DNA from: Sulfurovum sp.
Lineage (GTDB): Bacteria; Campylobacterota; Campylobacteria; Campylobacterales; Sulfurovaceae
Reading direction: 5' to 3'
DNA length: 40,162 bases
Assembly (NCBI GenBank): GCA_027065815.1
Contig: JAMONL010000116.1
Location: 1 to 40,162, forward strand
The notes beneath the pieces were generated by a model. The model saw only the letters and a program-made list of their open reading frames with translations. It was not told where the DNA came from and ran no database searches. This document shows positions 32,977 through 40,162 of this stretch, one piece after another. Within the stretch, counting starts at the first letter, position 1; every line of letters starts with the position of its first letter. The position numbers and the translations under genes are program-made.

Positions 32977-35397
32977 ATGCAACTCAGTGATTATGATGCA
33001 TTTCCCACCACTTTGCCTATTGTCGTAGAAGATGAACTTTTTCTTTACCCTTTTATGATCAGCCCGATCTTTTTGACCAATCAGAAAGATATTGATGCGG
33101 CCACAGATGCCATGGAGAATAATTCGCTACTTTTCGTGACCTCTTCCATACCGGGTAAAGAAGGAAGTCGGGATTTTGACGCCATGTATAAAGTAGGGGT
33201 TGTTGGATCCATTATGCGTAAGGTACACATACCTGATGGACGAGTGAAGATACTTTTTCAAGGATTGGCGCGTGGTGAGATCATTGATCCGGTGCAGGGT
33301 GAATTCAATCGTGCACTGATCGATATTGTAGAGCTGCAGAGCTACGATACCCTCAAAGTAGACGCCTTAATGGGTATACTGCGCGACAAAGTAAAATTAC
33401 TCTCTTCTTTGAACACCCATTTCCCTGCGGATCTCGTCCGGACCATAGAAGAGAATGATGAGCCCAGCCGTATCTCAGATCTGGTCTCTTCCATGTTAAA
33501 GCTTGACAAAGAGATTGCCTATGCACTTTATATTGAATCGGACATTGAAAAGCGTCTTTTGGGACTTATTGATGTTGTGACTTCTGAAATGGAGGCAGCT
33601 AAAGTACAAAGAGAGATCCGTACCAAAGTACACTCCAAGATCGAACAGACCAATAAAGAGTATTTTCTCAAAGAACAAATGAAAGAGATCCAGCAGGAGT
33701 TAGGTATGGATACGCAGCGGGAAGAAGAGATCGCTGCCTTTAGAGAAAAAATAGAAGCACTTAAGCCGCATATGAATGAAGATGCTTTTAAAGAGATAAG
33801 CAAACAACTGGATCGTTTTGCCCGTATGCATCCTGAAAGTGCGGAAGCCCAGACGGTACAGAGTTACCTTGAATGGGTGCTTGAACTTCCTTTTGGGAAA
33901 GTAAGTAAAAAAAGTCTCTCGGTACACGATGTTTCTTCCGAACTTGACAAAGATCACTACTCTCTGGATAAACCCAAAGAGCGTATTGTAGAATTTTTCT
34001 CTGTCAGGGAACTGGCAATGCTCAGAGGTATCAAAGCCAAAGAAACAGGCGGAGTCATTCTCTGTTTTGCGGGACCTCCGGGTGTAGGGAAAACTTCACT
34101 GGCAAACTCTATTGCGACTGCTCTGGGAAGACCGCTTGTGCGTATGGCCTTGGGTGGACTGGAAGATGTCAATGAACTGAGAGGACACAGAAGAACCTAT
34201 GTCGGCGCTATGCCCGGCAGAGTGGTTCAGGGACTGATAGAAGCCAAGAGTATGGATCCTGTCATTGTACTAGATGAGATCGACAAAGTAGGGCGAAGCA
34301 TGCGTGGGGACCCTACAGCAGCACTGCTTGAGATCCTTGACCCGGAACAGAACAGCAGATACCGTGACTATTATCTGAATTTCAATATAGATCTGAGTAA
34401 AGCGATCTTCATCGCCACTGCCAATGATGTGGGACGCATACCTGCACCCTTGCGGGACAGAATGGAATTCATAGGCTTAAACTCTTATACGCCCAAAGAG
34501 AAATTTGAAATAGCCAAACGTTACCTTATTCCTCAGGAGCTCAAAAAACATGCTTTGAAAAGACGGGAATTTTCCATTTCTGACAAAGCCCTGAAAATTC
34601 TGATAGATGAGTATACCAGAGAAGCGGGGGTACGTAATTTGCGTAGAAGAATTGCACAGCTTATGCGTAAAAGTGCAAGAAAACTTTTGGAAGACAGTTC
34701 AAGAGATACGATCCGCATCAGCAGAAAGAATCTGAATAAATTCGTAGATAAAAAAGTTTTTGAAATTTCCAGAGTGGATGCCAAACCACAAATCGGTGTG
34801 GTTTCGGGGCTTGCCTGGACCGCAGTAGGTGGGGATGTTTTGACCATTGAAGCCATCAAGATAAAAGGTAAAGGAACCTTGCAGCTTACAGGAAGTCTGG
34901 GTGAGGTGATGAAAGAATCTGTACGTATTGCCCACTCGGTGGTCAAGATACTGATTGACCAGAAGAAACTGCATATTGATGCTTCGGTTATTCCTAAAAC
35001 CCTTAAAGAGAGAGAAGAGAAGATCAATGTAGATCCTTCTGAGGTTTATAAGCGTTATGACCTGCATATTCACGTTCCTGAAGGTGCTACCCCCAAAGAC
35101 GGACCAAGTGCAGGGATCACAATGGTCTCAGCCATAGCATCGATTCTGAGCAATAAGAAAGTAGACAATAAGGTAGCTATGACCGGAGAAGTGACATTGA
35201 CCGGAAAGGTACTGCCTATTGGCGGGTTGAAAGAGAAATTAATCGCAGCATATAAAGCTGGTGTCAGTAAAGCATTGATTCCGGTAAAGAATTATGAACG
35301 TGACCTGGATGATATACCAGATGAAGTAAAAGACAATATTAAGATTATTGGGGTTTCAAATGTGGATGAGGTTTTAAGCGAGGTCTTTATAAAATAA
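32977..35397 (+). CDS. lon: ATP-dependent protease Lon
   Basis: A cytoplasmic AAA+ serine protease that degrades misfolded and regulatory proteins. The N-terminal LON substrate domain starts MQLSDYDAFPTTLPIVVEDE, a coiled region (NKEYFLKEQMKEIQQELG) follows, Walker A is GPPGVGKT (366-373 from this start), and VIVLDEIDKVG is the Walker B region. The protease domain has PKDGPSAGIT (catalytic Ser near 711) and LPIGGLKEKL (catalytic Lys near 752). About 806 residues. The frame stays open upstream to 32842, but that part is translated REP sequence; GAAGGA lies 6 nt before ATG 32977, so this is the start. A strong terminator follows. Confidence 0.98.
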   Translation: MQLSDYDAFPTTLPIVVEDELFLYPFMISPIFLTNQKDIDAATDAMENNSLLFVTSSIPGKEGSRDFDAMYKVGVVGSIMRKVHIPDGRVKILFQGLARGEIIDPVQGEFNRALIDIVELQSYDTLKVDALMGILRDKVKLLSSLNTHFPADLVRTIEENDEPSRISDLVSSMLKLDKEIAYALYIESDIEKRLLGLIDVVTSEMEAAKVQREIRTKVHSKIEQTNKEYFLKEQMKEIQQELGMDTQREEEIAAFREKIEALKPHMNEDAFKEISKQLDRFARMHPESAEAQTVQSYLEWVLELPFGKVSKKSLSVHDVSSELDKDHYSLDKPKERIVEFFSVRELAMLRGIKAKETGGVILCFAGPPGVGKTSLANSIATALGRPLVRMALGGLEDVNELRGHRRTYVGAMPGRVVQGLIEAKSMDPVIVLDEIDKVGRSMRGDPTAALLEILDPEQNSRYRDYYLNFNIDLSKAIFIATANDVGRIPAPLRDRMEFIGLNSYTPKEKFEIAKRYLIPQELKKHALKRREFSISDKALKILIDEYTREAGVRNLRRRIAQLMRKSARKLLEDSSRDTIRISRKNLNKFVDKKVFEISRVDAKPQIGVVSGLAWTAVGGDVLTIEAIKIKGKGTLQLTGSLGEVMKESVRIAHSVVKILIDQKKLHIDASVIPKTLKEREEKINVDPSEVYKRYDLHIHVPEGATPKDGPSAGITMVSAIASILSNKKVDNKVAMTGEVTLTGKVLPIGGLKEKLIAAYKAGVSKALIPVKNYERDLDDIPDEVKDNIKIIGVSNVDEVLSEVFIK

Positions 35398-35406
35398 GAC
35401 AGTTAA

Positions 35407-35439
35407 TTGACAAAGTTTAAAAACTTTGTCAAAATTTTT
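35407..35439 (+). terminator. Rho-independent terminator of lon
   Basis: TTGACAAAGTTT (35407-35418) pairs perfectly with AAACTTTGTCAA (35421-35432) around AA, followed by AA and a T5 tract (35435-35439). It lies 9 nt after the lon stop and runs up to the stop codon of the opposing response-regulator gene. On the minus strand the stem is the same, but no T-run follows as cleanly. Confidence 0.85.
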
Positions 35440-35803
35440 AAGACCACTGCGCCATTTTGGCAAAAAGATCACCTTCTTTAATAGGCTTTCTCATAAAGTC
35501 ATTTGCTCCGTTGTCAAACACTTCCGTTTTTCTTGAGTCATCTGTAGAAAGTACGATAACAGGTATATGTGCGGTTGACATATCGGAACGGAATATTTTC
35601 AAAAACTCAATACCATCAACAATAGGCATCATGATATCCAGGAGAATAAGATTGATATCGGCATCTTTTTTGAGTTTATCCAAAGCATCAGAGCCATTTT
35701 CGGCTTCAAGGATCTCTGAAACTTCCGGATTTTTTTTCAGGAGGGTCTGCAATAATTTTCTGTTGATGAAATCATCATCTACGATGAGTACTTTAAGTGC
35801 CAT
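35438..35803 (-). CDS. Single-domain response regulator (CheY-like)
   Basis: A 121-residue receiver with no output domain. The acidic pocket DDD (residues 8-10 of ALKVLIVDDDFINRK), the phosphoacceptor Asp in LILLDIMMP (near 56), the switch Ser/Thr in VIVLSTDD, and the conserved Lys in FMRKPIKEGD are all present. It starts 5 nt after the stop of the hybrid kinase gene, so it is in the same operon and likely receives phosphate through the HPt protein two genes upstream. Its target (flagellar motor, enzyme or other protein) cannot be told. Confidence 0.92.
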   Translation of the reverse strand: MALKVLIVDDDFINRKLLQTLLKKNPEVSEILEAENGSDALDKLKKDADINLILLDIMMPIVDGIEFLKIFRSDMSTAHIPVIVLSTDDSRKTEVFDNGANDFMRKPIKEGDLFAKMAQWS

Positions 35804-35808
35804 TTAGA

Positions 35809-38800
35809 TTATCCTCTATATTTTTTTATGAGAGTGTTGATCTCATCTTTAGAATTTGATGCAGTGATTATAGCTAGATTACTATAAGATTGACTGATAT
35901 CATCGGAAATTAGATCCTCATCAGCAAATAGAATGTCATATTTTCCTGTGTCGAGTTCTTCTCTAAGTTGTTCAGTATTATCCATAGTCGTATAGTTATA
36001 ATGAAGATTCTCAAGTACTTTCTCAAGTACTCTTTTCTCTATCAGAAATTTTTTAGCGATGAGTATGTGCTTTTCTGTTGGAATATTCATATCTATCGAT
36101 ATCGTATTCTCCTCCTGAATATCTATAGAATCAGGAGCTGTTTCGACAGCTATTTCTTTCTCTTCAATGATAACTTCCTGTTTCTGATCAGCTTGCTTTG
36201 GCTCTGGTTTCTCTTGATCAATATCCACAGCTTTGTTGGCAAGGAATTTGTTGAGGATATAGAGAAGCTCAGAAGTTTCGATCGGTTTAGTGATATACTC
36301 ATCCATACCTTCACCCATAAATCTTTCTCTATCGCCTTTGAGAGCATTGGCTGTCAAGGCAACGATCGGTACATGAGGGACATCTTCATCCTCTTCGTAG
36401 TCGAGAATTTCATGTGTTGCTTCAATACCATCCATGACCGGCATTTGAATATCCATAAAAAGCAGATCATAATCATTGTGTCTTCTCTTCTCAAATGACT
36501 CAAGACCGTTATTTGCAAGATCGACGGTAATACCGTGTTCCTCAAGGATACGCATGATCAGTTTCTGGTTGATGATATTGTCTTCTGTGACAAGGACCTT
36601 CGCATCAAACCTTGTTGCTTTTTTGACCTCTGCCTCTTCAATGATCTGAGGTGTTGTATCGGCTGTTTTTGTAAGGATACTCTTTAATTTAGTGAGTGTG
36701 ATCGGTTTGTAGATCACATTTTCCTGATCAATAGCGAGTTCTTCGATCTTATTACGGCTTGTTACATTTGCAATAACCACAAGTTTGTATTTTTCAATAT
36801 TACTGATCGCATCCAGAATATTCTGTTTTGCTTTATCAATATCGATCCAGTAATTCTTACAGACATCATTGTCATTCAACTCTTTGAGATCACCGACAGA
36901 TTCAAAATGTTTCACTGCAGGGCCAAAGTATTCAATGTATTTTTCAAGATAGCTGTCTAGCTTGGTTGGGATATCCTGCTCATATTTACCAATGGTAATG
37001 TCCGTAAATGCATGGGTATAGTTCGCTTCCGTTGACGTTACTGCTTCAAGTGGAAGAGTAAAGTAGAAGGTTGTTCCATGGTCTTTTGCAGATTCAAGTT
37101 CAAGTTCTCCACCCATGAGTTCAACGAATTGGCTCGAGATCGTAAGACCAAGACCGGTACCACCGTACTTTCTGGTTACAGAGGCATCGGCCTGGGAGAA
37201 GGCATCAAAGATACGTGATTGCTGATCTTTTGACATACCGATACCGTTATCCTGGACAGAAAAATAAATCAGGTTCTCATCACTCTCATCACTCTTGTCT
37301 ACAGACTGGATCTCAAGATTGATCTCTCCCCCGTAAGAGGTGAATTTGATGGCATTGGAAAGAAGGTTAATAAGGATCTCTTTAAGCTTTGTTGGATCAC
37401 CTTTCAGTTTATTGCTGATCGTAGGATCCATATAGTAGTTAAGGTCAATATTCTTTTCTGCAGCTGCAACAGCATAGGTCTCAATGGCACTTTCAAATTC
37501 TTCAGCAGCATCAAATACGATATTTTCAATCTCGATCTTATTACTTTCAATTTTGGAAAGGTCAAGAATGTTGTTGATAATGCTCAGAAGGTTTTCCGAA
37601 CTTTTGTCAATAATAGAAAGGAATTCGTCCTGCTCATCTGTAAGATCTGTACTTCTAAGGATCTCGGTAAACCCGACAATACCATTAAGGGGTGTACGTA
37701 TTTCATGAGACATGTTCGCAAGGAACAGTGATTTTGCTTCATTGGCCTGGAGTGCTGTAAGCTTATCTTCTTTTGCAGTTTCAACCAGTGTTTCCAGAAA
37801 CTTATAGGCTTCTTTGGTACCTTCATGGGTATCCAGCTCAATATTCTCAATATTGGCAGTATCCGATGCCAGATACTGCTCAGAACTCTTCATGTCTTCA
37901 ACTGCTTTGTTCAGCACATCTTCAAGTTCTTTAATATTTCTTGAAATATCTCTGGTCGTATGGTACCCGAGGACAGCAAGAATAAGTGATAGAAGCAGAA
38001 TAACGGATGCAATAGAAAGTAAAATGATCTGATCTTTAAGATAGGAATCACTTTTTTCCCATAGTGTATTGGATGTGACCAATTCAGCTTTTGAAAGCAG
38101 GGCGATCTTTTTTGTCTGCAACGTGAACCAGTCTATAGGATTTTCAGCATAATCACCGTTATCGACGTCAGTTTGGATTGCTGAAGATGTTTCTCCCAGC
38201 TCTGTGAATACTTCTTTTGCCTTAGGGTTGTTTAAAATCTGCTCCAGTTTTGCATGAAGTACAGGATCTTCCACCTGATTGATGTCAAACCCGTTCGCTT
38301 TTGTTTTGAAATGATCCCATAGTGCGATCTCTTCAAATGACATGGAAGATTTTTTGCTCATGTAGTAAGAGATGAAACCTCTTTCCAAACCGGCATTTTC
38401 TTTGGCAGTCGAGAGCTGCAGAAGAGACGAGATGAGAGATGAGATCTCCGTATTGAGGGCAAAGTTCTTGATCTCTGATATCGTATCAAGTGTTGGGGTA
38501 GCAAGTTTTTTAGTGTATCCGTCAAAAAAGATCTTTTTAAATGGTTCACTTCGAGTATCTACACTTTTTCTGATTGATGAAATTTCTTTCAGATTGTTCA
38601 GCAGGGTACTGTATTTTGCATCATCAACATAATCCTCTTCTCCAAGCAGTTTAAGTAATGGCGGGATGAAACTTGTATTTTTATAGACAAGCTTCTCTTT
38701 AAGTGTTGCAAATGACTTGTCTGTATTTACTCTTTGTTTTTTGAGTGTTTCATTGAATTCTTTCCCGTCGCTACCCAGATAAAGAGAGGTTAGACCACGT

Positions 38801-38976
38801 TCTTTACCGATGTTGACGAGCGCTTTACTTAAACTTGCATTGTTGTTAAGAATGATTTTTAGTGCATTCGCTTTTTCATAGTTCAAATATGAAGTTACAA
38901 AGAAATAACCTGATAGAAGAATAAGAAACATAATTGGCACAACACCAACCATTTTAAGTCTAGTTCGAATAGTCAT
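35809..38976 (-). CDS. Membrane hybrid histidine kinase with NIT sensor domain
   Basis: A 1,055-residue inner-membrane sensor kinase. Order: TM1 (about 10-30), a periplasmic helical NIT-type domain (about 40-310, with [13 protein letters not shown] and [16 protein letters not shown]), TM2 (about 315-337), a coiled linker, HisKA with the phosphorylated His at 424 ([14 protein letters not shown]), and HATPase ([27 protein letters not shown], to about 645). A degenerate receiver-like module follows (about 655-770), then a true receiver (about 790-912, Asp842 in [11 protein letters not shown], Lys897), and a final degenerate receiver-like segment (about 968-1055). NIT domains are associated with nitrate/nitrite sensing, but the ligand here is inferred. 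AAAGGA precedes the ATG. It lies between the HPt and response-regulator genes. Confidence 0.92.
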   Translation of the reverse strand: MTIRTRLKMVGVVPIMFLILLSGYFFVTSYLNYEKANALKIILNNNASLSKALVNIGKERGLTSLYLGSDGKEFNETLKKQRVNTDKSFATLKEKLVYKNTSFIPPLLKLLGEEDYVDDAKYSTLLNNLKEISSIRKSVDTRSEPFKKIFFDGYTKKLATPTLDTISEIKNFALNTEISSLISSLLQLSTAKENAGLERGFISYYMSKKSSMSFEEIALWDHFKTKANGFDINQVEDPVLHAKLEQILNNPKAKEVFTELGETSSAIQTDVDNGDYAENPIDWFTLQTKKIALLSKAELVTSNTLWEKSDSYLKDQIILLSIASVILLLSLILAVLGYHTTRDISRNIKELEDVLNKAVEDMKSSEQYLASDTANIENIELDTHEGTKEAYKFLETLVETAKEDKLTALQANEAKSLFLANMSHEIRTPLNGIVGFTEILRSTDLTDEQDEFLSIIDKSSENLLSIINNILDLSKIESNKIEIENIVFDAAEEFESAIETYAVAAAEKNIDLNYYMDPTISNKLKGDPTKLKEILINLLSNAIKFTSYGGEINLEIQSVDKSDESDENLIYFSVQDNGIGMSKDQQSRIFDAFSQADASVTRKYGGTGLGLTISSQFVELMGGELELESAKDHGTTFYFTLPLEAVTSTEANYTHAFTDITIGKYEQDIPTKLDSYLEKYIEYFGPAVKHFESVGDLKELNDNDVCKNYWIDIDKAKQNILDAISNIEKYKLVVIANVTSRNKIEELAIDQENVIYKPITLTKLKSILTKTADTTPQIIEEAEVKKATRFDAKVLVTEDNIINQKLIMRILEEHGITVDLANNGLESFEKRRHNDYDLLFMDIQMPVMDGIEATHEILDYEEDEDVPHVPIVALTANALKGDRERFMGEGMDEYITKPIETSELLYILNKFLANKAVDIDQEKPEPKQADQKQEVIIEEKEIAVETAPDSIDIQEENTISIDMNIPTEKHILIAKKFLIEKRVLEKVLENLHYNYTTMDNTEQLREELDTGKYDILFADEDLISDDISQSYSNLAIITASNSKDEINTLIKKYRG

Positions 38977-38990
38977 ACTTTATTTCCTTT

Positions 38991-40162
38991 TTATTTTGAG
39001 ATGATATTGATCTGATGTTCAAAAGAGAGGAAATGTGCCCAATACTCTTTGATGAGATCTTCTAATTGACTGCTGTCTTCACAGAACTGTATTTTGTAAA
39101 GTGTATCTGCAAGCGGGTTGATACGGAGATTACTGGCTGTCCCTTTTAAGAGATGTCCTATTTTTTGGATCGCATCGAGATCAGCATTTTCATAAGCGCT
39201 TAACATATTTTCAGTTTCCACATGGGCCTGATCAATGAAATCGATAACAAATTCTTCGATCAATTCCTTAGGAAGACTGAGATCGTTGGCTGCTTCTTCA
39301 AGCTGGAAATCAAAATGGATCGGTTGGACATGACTGAGGTCAATGGTACCAAAGCTTTCGCTAGGTGTTTCCTTTTCCGGCTTTTCCTTAATTTGGTCTG
39401 GCGTTTCCTCTGTATCATTGCTATTCTGGTCATTTGTAGTCAATCTGGCCAAAGTATCGTAGAAAGAGCGAATCAATGTATCTTGCTCATTTTCATTGGA
39501 GTTTTCAATATCTGAGATGATCTGCTTGATGAGTGGAAGATGTAGGACATTTGAAAGGTGTGACAAAGTAGTGATGGCATGAGATCTTTTTTTAGACTGT
39601 GTACTTCTTAGATCTTCTTCAAGTGTCAATGCCGTATCGATATATTCATTGAGGAAAGCATTATAGTCTTCTTCCGAGATCCCGATCTTTTGGCTTATTT
39701 CCGAAACATTGATGACGATAGGTGAACTGTCTTCAGTTTCTGTCTTTTTCTCTACTACAGATTCGGTTATTTCGTCTATAAAGAATGGTTCGTCATCCAT
39801 GATGATAGGTGAACTGTCTTCAGTTTCTGTATCCATACTACTTTCGGTTTCAGCTTCTTCTGGATGTTTTTCTTTGTCAGGTTTTGTCTCTTTCTCTACT
39901 ACAGATTCATCTATTTCATCTATAAGGAATGGTTCGTCATCCATGATGAGATCAAAGGGTTTATCCTCTTCTAAAATAGAGATCGTCTCTTCTTTCTCTT
40001 TTTCAGTTTCGGGAGGAAGAGTAACAGGACTGTCATTGAAGGTAATAGGTTCATCATCTAGCAGGGAAAAATCATTCTTCTCTGTGGTGAATGTTTCCAA
40101 CTCACTTTCATCACTTTCTGCTTTGGATTCATTGATCACGATGAGGGTCATGTCCCCGAGTA
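38991..40162 (-). CDS. HPt-domain phosphotransfer protein (5' end outside the window)
   Basis: The frame is open to the window edge on the minus strand with no stop before the first visible ATG (40151), so the gene probably begins outside. The visible 390 codons have an acidic, repetitive N-terminal part (PIIMDDEPFFIDEI, DLIMDDEPFLIDEI and similar), a helical middle with ISEEDYNAFLNEYIDTALTL, and a C-terminal HPt domain whose phosphorylatable His is in IGHLLKGTASNLRINPLA. It lies 14 nt upstream of the hybrid kinase and presumably relays phosphate from its receiver to the response regulator. An acidic linker of this kind may tether the HPt. Confidence 0.85.
   Translation of the reverse strand, partial: LGDMTLIVINESKAESDESELETFTTEKNDFSLLDDEPITFNDSPVTLPPETEKEKEETISILEEDKPFDLIMDDEPFLIDEIDESVVEKETKPDKEKHPEEAETESSMDTETEDSSPIIMDDEPFFIDEITESVVEKKTETEDSSPIVINVSEISQKIGISEEDYNAFLNEYIDTALTLEEDLRSTQSKKRSHAITTLSHLSNVLHLPLIKQIISDIENSNENEQDTLIRSFYDTLARLTTNDQNSNDTEETPDQIKEKPEKETPSESFGTIDLSHVQPIHFDFQLEEAANDLSLPKELIEEFVIDFIDQAHVETENMLSAYENADLDAIQKIGHLLKGTASNLRINPLADTLYKIQFCEDSSQLEDLIKEYWAHFLSFEHQINIISK
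39717..39948 (-). repeat. Intragenic direct repeats coding acidic MDDEPF motifs
   Basis: A 27-nt stretch at 39717-39743 recurs exactly, or nearly so, at 39804-39830, and a stretch of about 57 nt at 39748-39804 recurs with a few changes at 39892-39948. They encode repeated S-P-I-x-M-DDEPF-ID-E-I-ESVVEK modules in the HPt protein. Copy number may vary between strains. Confidence 0.8.

Overview
The window looks like chromosomal DNA of a Campylobacterota bacterium. By remembered protein similarity it is closest to the Sulfurovum/Sulfurimonas group (inference, no search was run). The reasons are moderately low GC, the neighbouring kdsA-ribH-nusB genes, a futalosine-type menaquinone gene (mqnC), cbb3-oxidase assembly genes (ccoI, ccoS), a short RecG, and several outer-membrane and periplasmic proteins typical of this phylum. 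Most of the window is dense core genome. I see no rRNA, tRNA, CRISPR array or transposase gene.

Layout. Positions 1-6470 (minus strand) carry ccoI-ccoS, a YfaZ-like outer-membrane protein, galE, a phosphomannomutase/phosphoglucomutase and the 5' part of pgi. This joins cbb3 oxidase maturation to sugar-phosphate and sugar-nucleotide supply. Positions 6550-9640 (plus) hold a small membrane protein, rho behind a near-consensus sigma-70 promoter, a four-helix-bundle gene, and murI. Positions 9630-13320 (minus) hold trpS, der and an MscS-type channel. Positions 13386-21650 (mostly plus) hold a DUF3108 protein, an EamA exporter, kdsA-ribH-nusB-mqnC, an M16-family protein without the zinc motif, and recG. 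Positions 21640-23045 (minus) hold a DUF481 protein and long-form hpf.

Positions 23137-31937 are the most notable region. A minus-strand transcription unit starts with a GEMM-I (cyclic-di-GMP-I type) riboswitch. It continues through a 1,967-residue multidomain secreted protein whose C-terminus resembles MshQ/DUF6701, and then through four tightly coupled type IV pilin-like minor pilins. This looks like a second-messenger-controlled minor-pilin/adhesin module. Across the divergent intergenic region lie bamD and lon. They are followed by a convergent terminator and a minus-strand phosphorelay operon: an HPt protein (truncated by the window edge), a NIT-domain hybrid histidine kinase and a single-domain response regulator.

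Several non-coding patterns cut across the genes. The four-helix-bundle gene between rho and murI is bracketed by about 33-bp imperfect terminal inverted repeats built from 7-bp units, which suggests a small mobile cassette. Other period-7 repeats lie just beyond the stop codons of der and hpf. A family of REP-like palindromes sharing GGTTTACCGACC or GTAGGGTCGGT cores is scattered in intergenic gaps. Three pairs of convergent genes overlap at their stop codons.
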